From positions 1-64,000 of the forward strand of contig CAKZLI010000071.1 of the NCBI GenBank assembly GCA_937125395.1: a stretch of DNA of 64,000 bases, read 5' to 3'. The translations under genes and the position numbers were made by a program. Positions 1 to 9,930 of this stretch are shown here, in pieces. Each line of letters opens with the position of its first letter. The stretch's first letter is position 1. Under the pieces are notes generated by a model, which saw only the letters and a program-made list of their open reading frames with translations, was not told the origin of the DNA and searched no databases. The stretch is from an uncultured Glaciecola sp. (GTDB lineage: Bacteria > Pseudomonadota > Gammaproteobacteria > Enterobacterales > Alteromonadaceae).

Positions 1-45
1 TTAAATCCTGCCCGTGATAGGGTTGAAATTGAAGATGTAAAATAG
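1..45 (+). CDS. Possible 3' end of an unidentified plus-strand gene
   Basis: An open frame enters from the left edge and ends in TAG at 43-45; its last residues would be NPARDRVEIEDVK. It converges on the minus-strand ATPase gene that ends at 60. Fourteen codons are too few to identify a family or to be sure it is coding. It matters because the ATPase gene seems to lose its expected C-terminus just here, so this could be the tail of whatever was joined to it. It could also be chance. Confidence 0.2.
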   Translation, partial: LNPARDRVEIEDVK

Positions 46-59
46 GTTAATCACGACAA

Positions 60-2558
60 CTAGTTTGACAAACACCGGCCTTGAAAGAATGTACTACAGT
101 TCGACATTCCTAGGTTAATAATATCGTAATCGGCTTGAGTTATGTCTTCAATCAGTTTAGTAATTCGCTGTGTTTGAATTGAACGCCCAAACCTAGTTAC
201 AACATTATTAAATAACTTCTCTTCGACCAACCTTTCCCATGCTTCTCGGAGCAAATTATAAAATCCAAAACATTGTTGTGAATACTCAAGTTCAGTTCCT
301 GTTCGTTCAACTTTTTCTAAAGCTTGATAGGCTGCATTTAACTGTTTAATTCTTGCTTTTATAGGTAAAGCATCCCAAGGCGGAGTATAGTCAACAATGC
401 CTGTATGCTTGCGGTTTCGATCTAAACGCACCTGTTTAACCGCAGCACCCGTTATTTTATCTACACACTCAAGCAAATACTTATAAAACACAATATCATG
501 AGTGAATACTACCACTTGTCTTTCAAGCGACTCTTCCACTAGCCGTTTTCCAATATCTTCTCGCCATCTGTGATCTAGAGAGTTAACAGGGTCATCAAAA
601 ATAACCGCTGAGCGTCTACCATCTGAAATTATTTCAGCCATGAAGCAAGCGATAGCGATACACCTTTGTTCGCCTTCACTCGCTATTTCAGCAACAACAC
701 CATTGCTACCTTCGGTAATCTCCAATTTAGAAAGTTGCTGACTAGAAGAACCTCTCGTTTTTACTTTGACTTTGAACCGATCAAACCCGAATTTATTTAA
801 CTCATCTTCAAAACACTTCACTAGAGGTTCTATTATGGTCGCTTTGCTCAACTCATTTGCGAGATTTGTGACAGATGTAGTTTTAGCGTGTTCTTTAATC
901 TCTTCTAGTTGATTCTCAAGAATATATCGCGATATATTAACAACGATATTTCCTCTGTTATCTGCAACTATCTTGCGAGCCTCAATTTCTGCCAATTTTT
1001 GTTCTTTTTCTTTGATTAACGCACCGTGAGATTCATCATCTTTATTAGCCAGCTCTTCGACTTCACCAAGCAATGCATCTAATACACCCTCGCTGTATTT
1101 AACAGGTGTTTCATCAATATCTGGAAAACCGTTTTCAGCATTAGGGTTTAAAAACTGAGACTTACGTAATTTAAGTAACTCAACAAACTCTTCTATAGAG
1201 GCTTTAAATGCATAATCTTCGGTTGTCAGTTCGTCTATAACAGCATCATACTCACTAAGATCTAACCTCAGATCAGTGATATTTTCAACTTCTGTTTGAA
1301 GCTTTTGGCTTGCGTTCTTAGCCTCTTGCACAGCTTGGTCCGCAACAAACTCCTTAAAAGAAGCTAATTTGGCCGCACTATCGGTACCGACTGTTTGTAG
1401 ACAAAGTGGGCATGTATCGGCCTTCGTTGGCGGAAATTGAATGTCATTTGTTTGTGATTTAACAAAAGACTCAGCTGCTTTCCATAGCGTCAACCACTTT
1501 GCGTCACCAATACCTTCGAATGGCAAATTAGCCAATACTCTAGTTTTTAGCTCTTTGGCTAGTTGTGCTTTATCACTAGCATCACTTCTAAGTGCATTTA
1601 AGTCAGCATAAGCTTTGTCAGATAAAGCATTGCATAGCGACCTAAGCTTTTGGGAGAAAGGCTTTATACTCGCCACCTTTGTGTTTAATCCCTTTTTCAA
1701 GCTGGTAACTGACTGAGATTTTAGTTCAAAAATACGTTGTTGGAGCGGAGTTATTTGACTAATTTCGTCATCAGTTGCACAATGATTTTCAACATCTTCT
1801 ACCGTTGCACTATGGCTTAATCCATTAACAAATTTCCCACTTAAGGTTGCAGGTGAAAATGCCGGTAGTGTTTGAAGACCGTTACCTGGTATTAACTCTT
1901 CCTTGATTTGTCTTTTTACATAATCCAAAGCAAGCGATAAGCTCTCTAACACCTTAAGAACAAAAGGTTTGTAGCCAAGAGCTCCTTCTTTTTTACTTAC
2001 ATAGTGCAATGCAGTTTCTGTGTCGAATACTCGAATGGATTTCAAGTTTTCATTTGCTTCTGCCATTTTTGTCCAATCAACAGGCAAAGATTCATTATCA
2101 TTGCAAACAGTTAATTTCGCTGATGGTTCTTCACGCGAATCCTCAAAAACATTACCAAGTATCGGCGCAACGTCCCCCCTAGTTAAACAGGCATGCTTTA
2201 AAATACGGGCATAAGTTGATTTGCCTGTACCGTTATCTCCATAAACAACATTTAAACCTTTTCGGTTTAAAGTTAAATCTTGATTTGGTGCTAAAGAACC
2301 GACATTCACCACATCAGTAATCGAAGATAAGTTTATCTCTGACACTTCTGACACTAGTCCTGTTGCAGTAACAGGTGTTTCATAGAGAGGGTACAACTCA
2401 CCCTTATCAATAACGCCATATTCCATCTGCGCTATTGCCCAGATTAAACGGTGCTGTGTTTCTGTTAACTCCCCTTTACTTAAGGCAAGCTTTACGGCAT
2501 GACGCCAAAACACGGGTTTGTCTTTCACCCAATCAACTAGTTTTTCTATCGGCTGCAT
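60..2558 (-). CDS. Zinc-hook AAA ATPase, RloC/PrrC-like, probably C-terminally truncated
   Basis: 832-residue SMC/Rad50-type ATPase. Walker A GDNGTGKST is at 107-115, a CPLC zinc-hook-like motif at 383-386 lies in the coiled-coil region, an ABC-signature-like stretch ASEGEQR at about 626-632, Walker B AVIFDDP at 651-657 and an H-loop VFTHD at 684-688. The C-terminal helix carries R771-x3-E775, which resembles the Arg and Glu of the PrrC/RloC anticodon-nuclease triad. From my memory of the family, the conserved stretch near GMSNCST should continue into a GHD motif and some 50 more residues. Here it reads FFQGRCLSN and stops, so the candidate catalytic His is missing. It starts 9 bases after hsdS on the same strand, the position PrrC/RloC-type genes take inside type I R-M loci. 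Likely role: a back-up tRNase guarding the R-M system, perhaps now inactive. Assignment as an ATPase is firm; the RNase role is inference. Confidence 0.75.
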   Translation of the reverse strand: MQPIEKLVDWVKDKPVFWRHAVKLALSKGELTETQHRLIWAIAQMEYGVIDKGELYPLYETPVTATGLVSEVSEINLSSITDVVNVGSLAPNQDLTLNRKGLNVVYGDNGTGKSTYARILKHACLTRGDVAPILGNVFEDSREEPSAKLTVCNDNESLPVDWTKMAEANENLKSIRVFDTETALHYVSKKEGALGYKPFVLKVLESLSLALDYVKRQIKEELIPGNGLQTLPAFSPATLSGKFVNGLSHSATVEDVENHCATDDEISQITPLQQRIFELKSQSVTSLKKGLNTKVASIKPFSQKLRSLCNALSDKAYADLNALRSDASDKAQLAKELKTRVLANLPFEGIGDAKWLTLWKAAESFVKSQTNDIQFPPTKADTCPLCLQTVGTDSAAKLASFKEFVADQAVQEAKNASQKLQTEVENITDLRLDLSEYDAVIDELTTEDYAFKASIEEFVELLKLRKSQFLNPNAENGFPDIDETPVKYSEGVLDALLGEVEELANKDDESHGALIKEKEQKLAEIEARKIVADNRGNIVVNISRYILENQLEEIKEHAKTTSVTNLANELSKATIIEPLVKCFEDELNKFGFDRFKVKVKTRGSSSQQLSKLEITEGSNGVVAEIASEGEQRCIAIACFMAEIISDGRRSAVIFDDPVNSLDHRWREDIGKRLVEESLERQVVVFTHDIVFYKYLLECVDKITGAAVKQVRLDRNRKHTGIVDYTPPWDALPIKARIKQLNAAYQALEKVERTGTELEYSQQCFGFYNLLREAWERLVEEKLFNNVVTRFGRSIQTQRITKLIEDITQADYDIINLGMSNCSTFFQGRCLSN

Positions 2559-2567
2559 AAAATATCC

Positions 2568-3821
2568 TTATAATTCAATTTGTCCTGAAATTAACTTAGG
2601 TAACAACATGTCGCGTTGCTGTTGAAGGTTCTTATTTTTTTTCTTTAAAACCTCAGATTGAGATATAGCACCGGAGCAAAGCTCATCAAACTTTTCCATC
2701 AATTTTTGAGGAGGCACTAGGATATCTGCTTTCTGAAAAATATCTGCGTTTACAGCAGGATAAGCTGAGCCTGTAGCGTGATTCACCAAATAACCTGTAA
2801 ATGAATCTGTAGTAGTAAAGCTGTATAGATAACTTGCTGGTAGACTTTTACTACGCAGTACTGCAAATCCCGTCGAGGCGATAGTATTTGGTGCTGGTTT
2901 ACAAATATAAGAATACTGTTTTCTATTTGGTCGAACTGTTGCCCATATAATGTCTCCGTCAACAACCAATCTTCTGGCTCGACTAGGCGCATCATCAAAT
3001 GACATTGGTTTTATTTCATTAATTGTTCCAGTACCAACGCTTTTTATATCTATGTACCCAATATCATCAGGCGCATTCTTTTTTGTAATGCTCTGTGGAT
3101 TAACACTTGCAAGATCATCTAAACGCTTAACTTCCCACCCATCTGGAATTTGACCTAGTGGCGAGTCGATGAGTTTTGGATTGCCGTCAGCGTCAAGGTT
3201 ATCTTGGTGGTTTGGATAACGGAAGTTAATAAACCATTCGCGATAAAGTGATTGCGCCATGTCTTCTAAAATAGCGATACGGCGGTTGTTGTTTTCGATT
3301 AATTTATCGTAATTTTCAAGTTTACTCGCTATAGATTCTTGAACATCGAAGGTTGGGAGTGTAAATTTAAAACGTTTGATGGCGTCTAATGTAATACTTG
3401 CTTGGCTTGCAGCACCTTGAGCTGTTCCTATTATATATTCTTTAAAGTCTTCGCTGCGTAACAGGTAGTAAAGAAAACCACTATAAACTTCTTCATTCGG
3501 GATTATTTTTACGGCGTTTTGATTAAGTAGAGAGCCACTAACAGTCTTTGGTACTCTAATTGTTTTGCCTACTACTGAGGCTGGATTTGAAGGCCAAGAT
3601 CCAACAGTCTGTATCACAACATCACCAACGGTTAAACTGTATCGAGAATATTGTTCAGCTAGGTCATCTGGAATTTTTACCAAATTAGTTGGAGATATCG
3701 AATCTTCTGTGAAGTCACTTACTTTTACGATTTTCCGACCGCTATTAACGAACCACGTACTTTTAAAAGCAAACCCTTTTTGTGTTGAAATGTAGTCTCC
3801 TAGAACGGCATGTGTTTCCAT
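2568..3821 (-). CDS. hsdS: Type I restriction-modification specificity subunit HsdS
   Basis: 417 residues, normal length for HsdS. It has two target-recognition domains (about 1-165 and 225-380), each followed by a helical spacer. The first spacer contains the family pattern NNRRIAILEDMAQSLYREW around residues 180-200; the second ends in QQQRDMLLPKLISGQIEL at the C-terminus. HsdS binds the bipartite DNA target and assembles with two HsdM subunits. Its start overlaps the hsdM stop by one base (TAATG), so the two are translationally coupled. The recognition sequence cannot be read from the protein. No hsdR follows inside the window: the next gene is the zinc-hook ATPase. Confidence 0.93.
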   Translation of the reverse strand: METHAVLGDYISTQKGFAFKSTWFVNSGRKIVKVSDFTEDSISPTNLVKIPDDLAEQYSRYSLTVGDVVIQTVGSWPSNPASVVGKTIRVPKTVSGSLLNQNAVKIIPNEEVYSGFLYYLLRSEDFKEYIIGTAQGAASQASITLDAIKRFKFTLPTFDVQESIASKLENYDKLIENNNRRIAILEDMAQSLYREWFINFRYPNHQDNLDADGNPKLIDSPLGQIPDGWEVKRLDDLASVNPQSITKKNAPDDIGYIDIKSVGTGTINEIKPMSFDDAPSRARRLVVDGDIIWATVRPNRKQYSYICKPAPNTIASTGFAVLRSKSLPASYLYSFTTTDSFTGYLVNHATGSAYPAVNADIFQKADILVPPQKLMEKFDELCSGAISQSEVLKKKNKNLQQQRDMLLPKLISGQIEL

Positions 3822-5470
3822 TATGCAGCTCCTAAGACTTTGACTAAATTCTCTGAAATGGAAGCTTCTAATTCATGCGCCTCAGCATTCAACACTTCTA
3901 ACTCTTCCTGTAATGCAGTTAACTTAACCGTGAAGTCTTCGTCACTTTCTTGCTTACCTTCGGCAACGCCAACATAACGCCCAGGATTCAAGCTATACCC
4001 TTGTTCAATAATTTCAGCTTTAGAAGCTACTTTACATAAACCAGCGATGTCTTGATAAGTCAGTTCGCCATTTTCATTTTTAAAAGCGTCTTCAAGTGAG
4101 TAGCTTTCATCGTTACCTACGTCAGGATGAGTTTCTAAGTAAGTATTATCAATATCTTGACCACGGTATAAACGCACGATATTGGCGATAAAGTTAAGTT
4201 GCTCGCTAGTGTAATCACGCACGGCACGAGTTACTTGGCGGAATATATGGCGTGCATCGATAAACAATACTTTGTCTTTGTTATGCGCTGGTTTGTTTTT
4301 ATCTAAAAACCATAATGCACAAGGTAAGGTTACCGTGTAAAAGAAATTACTTGATACGGCTACCATGACATCAACACCATCCTCTTCAATAAGCTTTTGA
4401 CGGATTTCTTGCTCCGAGCCACGGGCGTCACTGGCAGAGTTTGCCATAACAAAACCTGCACGGCCTTTTTGGTTAAGCGCTGAGTAGAACATTTGAATCC
4501 AAAGATAATTGCCGTTGTCGTTGCGCGGCATACCATAAGGGAAACGGTGTTTATCACCTTCTAAACGGTCTTTTTGAATTTCGTTAACGTTAAAAGGAGG
4601 GTTCGCCATAACAAAGTCAAACAGACCGTATTGTTTACCGTCTGTTACTTCACCTTTAGCTAGATCGAACGGGTCTTCATAGTAAGAGTTACCTTCGCGG
4701 ATATCACCTTGCAAGCCATGAACGGCAAGGTTTAATTTAGATAAACGGACTGTATCGCCTGTTTTTTCTTGTCCAAATACAGATAACTCATCAGAGGCAT
4801 CTTTATTATGTTTAGCAACAAAATCGGCAGAACTAATAAACATACCACCACTACCACAAGCAGGATCAAACACTTTTCCGTGGTAAGGTTCAATCACTTC
4901 TGTGATTAACTTTACTAATGCTGAGGGTGTGAAGAACTCACCACCGCCTTGTCCTTCTGTTTTAGCAAACTCATTAAGGAAATATTCGTAAATTCGACCG
5001 AAAATATCAGAACCAAGGCTGAAGTCGATGTCGTTGAAGTTTTTAAGCAGGCTTTTGAGTATATCGTTTTCAAAGCGAGTATAAGTTTTAGGCAGTGCAT
5101 CTTTAATTGCCTCGTTGTCAGCTTCAAGCGCTTTCATGGCGTTGTTAACATTAACACCAATGTTTGAACCTTCTGGTAATGCCAATAAATTTGAGTAAAG
5201 TGCATCATCCGGTACATACATAGCGCCTTCTGCTTGAACTTTTGATTTAATGCCATCACCAGATAAAGCACCGCCGCGACGACGTGAGCTGGTTTGCTCT
5301 TCAATCTTACTTTTTGCGAGTGAGAAACGATATTCAGCATACTTAAGGAAAATTAGGCCTAGGATTGGTCGGGAATACTCTTGCGCTGTTAAGCCTGTGT
5401 TAGCTCGTAGTGAGTCTGCAGCTGACCATAATCGTTTTTCTAATTCTTCTATCTTTTTAAAATCTGCCAT
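3821..5470 (-). CDS. hsdM: Type I restriction-modification DNA methyltransferase HsdM
   Basis: 549 residues from the ATG at 5470, which has a good ribosome site (AAGGAT, 7 bases upstream) and gives the usual N-terminus [15 protein letters not shown]. An in-frame ATG at 5500 would add ten residues but is less well placed. The AdoMet-binding motif DPACGSGG is at about 202-209 and the N6-adenine catalytic motif NPPF at 290-293. HsdM methylates adenine in the target defined by HsdS and supplies the core of the restriction complex. It lies about 180 bases downstream of zorD on the same strand, in a gap with its own repeats, so it may have its own promoter. Confidence 0.95.
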   Translation of the reverse strand: MADFKKIEELEKRLWSAADSLRANTGLTAQEYSRPILGLIFLKYAEYRFSLAKSKIEEQTSSRRRGGALSGDGIKSKVQAEGAMYVPDDALYSNLLALPEGSNIGVNVNNAMKALEADNEAIKDALPKTYTRFENDILKSLLKNFNDIDFSLGSDIFGRIYEYFLNEFAKTEGQGGGEFFTPSALVKLITEVIEPYHGKVFDPACGSGGMFISSADFVAKHNKDASDELSVFGQEKTGDTVRLSKLNLAVHGLQGDIREGNSYYEDPFDLAKGEVTDGKQYGLFDFVMANPPFNVNEIQKDRLEGDKHRFPYGMPRNDNGNYLWIQMFYSALNQKGRAGFVMANSASDARGSEQEIRQKLIEEDGVDVMVAVSSNFFYTVTLPCALWFLDKNKPAHNKDKVLFIDARHIFRQVTRAVRDYTSEQLNFIANIVRLYRGQDIDNTYLETHPDVGNDESYSLEDAFKNENGELTYQDIAGLCKVASKAEIIEQGYSLNPGRYVGVAEGKQESDEDFTVKLTALQEELEVLNAEAHELEASISENLVKVLGAA

Positions 5471-5582
5471 TTTATTAATCCTTTTTATAATTCCCTTCAT
5501 CTTAAGGGGAATGTATCTAATATGAGTTTATATATACACACCGAACAGTGCGACTATCTTATTGATGTTTAGCGTGAAATAC

Positions 5583-5644
5583 TTAATAGATCACCACTAA
5601 TTTCCTAGATAGCACTGTGCAGGTAAAATTTAATAGATCCACCA
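5583..5644. repeat. Direct repeat in the zorD-hsdM gap
   Basis: TTAATAGATC occurs at 5583-5592 and again at 5630-5639, each followed by (C)ACCA. The two copies are 47 bases apart, about four and a half helical turns. The gap (5501-5684) also has an imperfect inverted repeat, CAGTG/CTATC at 5546-5558 against GATAGCACTG at 5608-5617. No clear intrinsic terminator for zorD is seen. The repeats could be sites for a regulator of the R-M genes; this is a guess. Confidence 0.35.
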
Positions 5645-5684
5645 GTGAGCATTTACTCATCATCTGCGAAGTAATAATACTGTG

Positions 5685-8534
5685 TTAGGCACGCGTCAAA
5701 GTCTGCGTATATAATTCGTTAAAGTCTGAGTCTGTTACTGTGCCTGGTAATAAGGCATTCAAACTAAGGTTACGTTTTTTATTTAATAACCGGTTCAAGT
5801 TAGCGTCAAATGAATTTTCGCCATATTTAGGGTGTATTGCCATAGGTATATACACGTAAACCGGCTTGTCTTGACCTATACGAAACGCGCGATCAGTGCT
5901 CTGGTCTTCAACTGCCGGATTCCACCATCTTGTAAGGTGAATAACATGGTTGGCTGCCGTTATAGTTAAACCGACACCACCGGCTTTAGGGGAAAGTAAC
6001 ATAACATCAAACTGTCCAGGTTCACTTTTTTGAAATTCATCCACATATTTTTTACGAGTATTGCCGTCCACTTGCCCGTTGATCCGAAACGGTCGCTTAT
6101 CGAGTTGATAACGTTGCTGTAGGTAACCAGCAAGGTATTCTTGGACATCAATGGTTTCACAAAAAACGAGTGCTTTTTCACTTTTTAATTTAACCTCATC
6201 AAGTATATTAATAAGTGAGGTTAATCTTGCTGATCGCTTAACCACGCCATCGTTAATACCTGCCCCATCAAATTCTTCAGCAACTAAAGAGGCTTGTCTG
6301 ATTTTCTGAATAAATTTAAGTACCGCACCGGCAGTGCCTTTATCTAACTGTACATCTTTTACAATGTTTTCGTATTCTTGTGCTTGAAGTTCCGGCATTA
6401 CCATGGGCACTTCTATAATTATTTTTTCAGGCAGTCCGTTAATATGGTCAACCTTCATCCTACGCAGCATCAATGGCGGCACACTGCGCTCGACTAACAA
6501 CTCTTTTAAACGTTGCGCCTCTAAAGGATCAGCCTCAGCGGGTTGTGCATACTCACGGTGAAAATGGCTTAAAGAACCAAAAAGCCCAGGTTGTGCAGTA
6601 TCAACAATACACCATAAATCCGCCAATTCATTTTCAACCGGTGTGCCAGTAAGCATCAATGTAAAATCTGATGATAAGGATTTAGCCATTTCAGTTACTC
6701 GAGAAACAGGATTCTTAATCTTTTGCGCTTCATCGAAAATGGTTATACCCCAGTCTATTGATAAAAAGTATTTGATTTTATCCCTTAAGGTTTCATATGT
6801 AGTTAAAACCCAGTCTGCATCAGTCAGTTTTTCATTTCGTTCTACAACATTTAAATCTTTTAATATCCGTATATTTGAGCCGTAAGCTTCAAATAAATTA
6901 CCAATCCCAGGGCTATGTAAATGCATTGCAGCCTCATCACGCCAATTCTTTAAAAGCCCTGAAGGTGCAACAATTAAAAACGGTTTATTCGGGTAATCAT
7001 TGGTGTTCATCAATTGTTTTACGCTAGCCATGAATGTTAACGATTGAATGGTTTTCCCTAAGCCCATATCGTCAGCGAGTAGTGCCCCAATAGAACCCGA
7101 TTGCCAATGATTGGCCAACCAAGCTAATCCAAATTTTTGGTGTTCGTACAAACTTGTTGTCTTCAAGCGCGCAGGAATTTGTGGCAAAACAGGCCTTGGT
7201 GTTTTCTTGATGACTTCAAACCCAACATCTTCTATATTATCTTTTAATATTGGTGCTTCGACATTTAACCCGAGTTTTTCTACAACCCCTTCATCTTCAA
7301 ACGGTTTTAACATTTTTATCAGCAGGTTCTTTACTTCTAAAGTAACTGGAACAGTCTGGTTTTGGAAGGTAATGTCGGCTAATTCATCGTCTAATGCTAT
7401 TTTGATTAACTCTAAAAGTTGTTTCATTTCTTCTACAGTAAAGTTAACCATCATATTTTCTATGGGAAAGAAAAGACGAGTTTCATCATCAGGCACCCAA
7501 TCACCATCACGCTTTACTACATAAGCACATAATTTATGCTCCCATACGCCAATATGATCAATTCGTTGACTGACAAACTCGGGAGTTTCAACAAAAATAG
7601 CATTTAACGCTTCTGGCGTCTCGTCAAGAGAAAGCTCCTCGTTTATGAATTGATGAGGGTTCGCAACAAAGGCTAATCGTTCTTCTGAAGGTTTTTGTTG
7701 AAATGCTTTTACTACGCTTAATACTTTACTGACACGTTCAGGTAACACAACATATATGCCATTACCAATTGCGTAGTTACTTTTAGCACTATTCCAATTT
7801 TTAAACTGTTGTTCAAACTCTTGTTGTTTTGCTTTTGGTACTGCGTATTCAACATCTGATTGACCTTGAACGTTCCAAGCTTTTTCTGACGATGGTTTTA
7901 TTAATAATGGATTAAAAACACCATGTTCTTTGATATCGAGTGTCAATCTATCAGCTCTGCATATTGTGATTGAACTCAGTTGTCCTTCAATAATTGAATC
8001 TTCAGGAAGCAATTCTTGGACTTCTCCCCATCGAATGAAGCGCTCATCCATGTCCTTAGCCGGAACGTTATTAAAATTATCAATTTGCTTTATGATGCTA
8101 TAAACAGGATCAAGAATTAGCTGCTGCTCAGAGCCTATATTTAGTATCGCTCCATCAATATTGACACCCAGGTATGGTCTACCTTCTGGGCGAAGTAACC
8201 GATAATTAAGTTTGAAACCAGGCCGACTGATCAACCCCTCTGCACTAATTTTTAATCTTGCAGGGCTTACAGATGGTAAGTTCAATTGCTTCGTTTCAAT
8301 TTCTGTTAAAGTGGCGATAAATCTATCTGAACAGATAACCTTATCGTTCAAAAATTGTGGCTTGTAATCCGAGTCACATTCTCGAAATAACGGATCAACG
8401 ATGACGAGACTATCACCGTTAGTTAATTGGAAACGACCCCAGCGACTGGACTCAACGGTTCTTCCATCGAATTCAACATAAAATTCAAATCCTTCTGTGG
8501 TTCTAGACCAATATAAGTTTGCTTTATTAGTCAT
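5685..8534 (-). CDS. zorD: Zorya type I helicase ZorD
   Basis: 949-residue SNF2-family ATPase. Walker A region DDMGLGKT is at 488-495, DEAQ box at 601-604, motif III LTGTP at 628-632, and the C-terminal RecA lobe carries SPKAGGVGLT (848-857) and the motif VI run DRAFRIGQ (881-888). The N-terminal 450 residues have no motif I recognise. In characterised Zorya systems ZorD acts on phage DNA after the membrane ZorAB complex signals. The protein ends about 60 residues past motif VI, and I see no separate nuclease domain there, so a nuclease, if present, must lie in the N-terminal half. Its start overlaps the end of zorC by 8 bases. Last gene of the zorABCD operon. Confidence 0.9.
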   Translation of the reverse strand: MTNKANLYWSRTTEGFEFYVEFDGRTVESSRWGRFQLTNGDSLVIVDPLFRECDSDYKPQFLNDKVICSDRFIATLTEIETKQLNLPSVSPARLKISAEGLISRPGFKLNYRLLRPEGRPYLGVNIDGAILNIGSEQQLILDPVYSIIKQIDNFNNVPAKDMDERFIRWGEVQELLPEDSIIEGQLSSITICRADRLTLDIKEHGVFNPLLIKPSSEKAWNVQGQSDVEYAVPKAKQQEFEQQFKNWNSAKSNYAIGNGIYVVLPERVSKVLSVVKAFQQKPSEERLAFVANPHQFINEELSLDETPEALNAIFVETPEFVSQRIDHIGVWEHKLCAYVVKRDGDWVPDDETRLFFPIENMMVNFTVEEMKQLLELIKIALDDELADITFQNQTVPVTLEVKNLLIKMLKPFEDEGVVEKLGLNVEAPILKDNIEDVGFEVIKKTPRPVLPQIPARLKTTSLYEHQKFGLAWLANHWQSGSIGALLADDMGLGKTIQSLTFMASVKQLMNTNDYPNKPFLIVAPSGLLKNWRDEAAMHLHSPGIGNLFEAYGSNIRILKDLNVVERNEKLTDADWVLTTYETLRDKIKYFLSIDWGITIFDEAQKIKNPVSRVTEMAKSLSSDFTLMLTGTPVENELADLWCIVDTAQPGLFGSLSHFHREYAQPAEADPLEAQRLKELLVERSVPPLMLRRMKVDHINGLPEKIIIEVPMVMPELQAQEYENIVKDVQLDKGTAGAVLKFIQKIRQASLVAEEFDGAGINDGVVKRSARLTSLINILDEVKLKSEKALVFCETIDVQEYLAGYLQQRYQLDKRPFRINGQVDGNTRKKYVDEFQKSEPGQFDVMLLSPKAGGVGLTITAANHVIHLTRWWNPAVEDQSTDRAFRIGQDKPVYVYIPMAIHPKYGENSFDANLNRLLNKKRNLSLNALLPGTVTDSDFNELYTQTLTRA

Positions 8535-9930
8535 TCATATAATCCTTTGCCAAAACTTTAAGTCCGGTTAAATCACGGATATGTGTCGATAACCGCTCTT
8601 GCCAACCACCACTTTCATTACCGTGATGAGCACCAGTATGGTCACAATTGGCTATCACATCATCCCGATTATAATGCTTTTTATAAAAGGCAGGGGCAGA
8701 CTCAGCTGAATTCCAGACACGATAACTTCCTGAATGACTCCATTCAGTTAATACCAAATCACCAATCTTCATTATCAATACACTGTGCCGAGAATCACCA
8801 CCAGATAATGAAGAGTAGTTATGTTTACCTTTAATAAATTTTGGTGCTTGGTCATATGCTTTATATCCAAGTGCAAACCATGCTTCTTCGATATAACCTT
8901 TTTGAAGGTATGCATTCCAAAAGCGTTTACGGTAACGCCAATGCCTATCAGAACCAAATTGAGTATCTGCTACGTGGCTAAGAAGATTGAAAAAATCTTC
9001 CATAGTTTTTTCAACTAACCAGCTTCGAAACACTCTTATCGATTGCTCACTTACGCCGTGCCATCTAGTTAGCTCGACTCTTGGATCACCATAATGTGAT
9101 AAGAAAAATATTTTCAACGCATCCTTAATAACAGGCTGAATTTGAATATCGTGCAAAGATGTAAGAATTGAATCCGCGATTTCGATTCTAAGCTCTGGAT
9201 ACCGAAGTTTATTATCTTGCTCAGAGAATTCGATTAAATTAGCAATCAAAGTCATCTTTTGATTGTATGAGCTTAATGTGAAATTATCTTTAATGTTACT
9301 AAGGTATTCCTTTATTATCGTTAATGTAAATACACTACTGCTTAATCCTTCTAATAACCCTCTATTATTCAGCTCTAGCTCTATCTTACCTGTCCGACTG
9401 ATATCCTGAGCAAGCTTAATATGAGCGTTATTATCTAATGTATTTCGACCTAGGACTTCACCAGAAAGCCTAATGATTTTTTTATTTTTACTATTATTAA
9501 ATAATGAGTTTATGAGACTCTGTACATCGCTTATGTATTTTTCTTTATATGGATATGAGACTAAGTATGCATTATAAAAAGCCATAATAAATCTATAGTT
9601 ATCAACATCACTTGTGAGTTTTTTATAAAAATTCATAAACCGCCACCGTTTTATCAGTGGTTTATCATTGTCAAAATAATCGAATAAAACCCATGGTGAA
9701 TGGTTGATATCATAGCGGGATAATAATGACACGTCTCGGGTTTCAAATGCTGTCTTTATGTGCTTATAAATTTGCTGAAGCGTATTATGTGGTAGCACCT
9801 GAATATGAACGTCGACATTCATTTTTGTCATTTCATTCGTCGCTTTAACCAATAATGATTCCGCTAGTTTGGGAGGAGTTTTCCAACTATCTATCACTAA
9901 TGATTGAAGCGCTGATTTAGCAAGCATCAA
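8527..9930 (-). CDS. zorC: Zorya type I protein ZorC (EH-signature domain)
   Basis: 467 residues, rich in helices and without catalytic motifs of known enzymes. The C-terminal part has the EH-signature pattern: a Trp/Arg-rich stretch WRYRKRFWNAYL around 331-342, and EWSH at 396-399, with the Glu and His for which the domain is named. It is mildly basic, in keeping with DNA binding. In studied type I Zorya, ZorC is cytosolic, works with ZorD, and is needed for defence. Overlap of 4 bases with zorB upstream and 8 with zorD downstream shows a single transcript. The identification rests on both motif and gene order. Confidence 0.88.
   Translation of the reverse strand: MMLAKSALQSLVIDSWKTPPKLAESLLVKATNEMTKMNVDVHIQVLPHNTLQQIYKHIKTAFETRDVSLLSRYDINHSPWVLFDYFDNDKPLIKRWRFMNFYKKLTSDVDNYRFIMAFYNAYLVSYPYKEKYISDVQSLINSLFNNSKNKKIIRLSGEVLGRNTLDNNAHIKLAQDISRTGKIELELNNRGLLEGLSSSVFTLTIIKEYLSNIKDNFTLSSYNQKMTLIANLIEFSEQDNKLRYPELRIEIADSILTSLHDIQIQPVIKDALKIFFLSHYGDPRVELTRWHGVSEQSIRVFRSWLVEKTMEDFFNLLSHVADTQFGSDRHWRYRKRFWNAYLQKGYIEEAWFALGYKAYDQAPKFIKGKHNYSSLSGGDSRHSVLIMKIGDLVLTEWSHSGSYRVWNSAESAPAFYKKHYNRDDVIANCDHTGAHHGNESGGWQERLSTHIRDLTGLKVLAKDYMND

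Noticed and set aside
7111..7524. 137-residue plus-strand open frame inside zorD
   Set aside because: Lies wholly antisense to a gene with clear helicase motifs; composition is that of a shadow frame (Ser/Phe/Lys-rich) and no ribosome site is seen.
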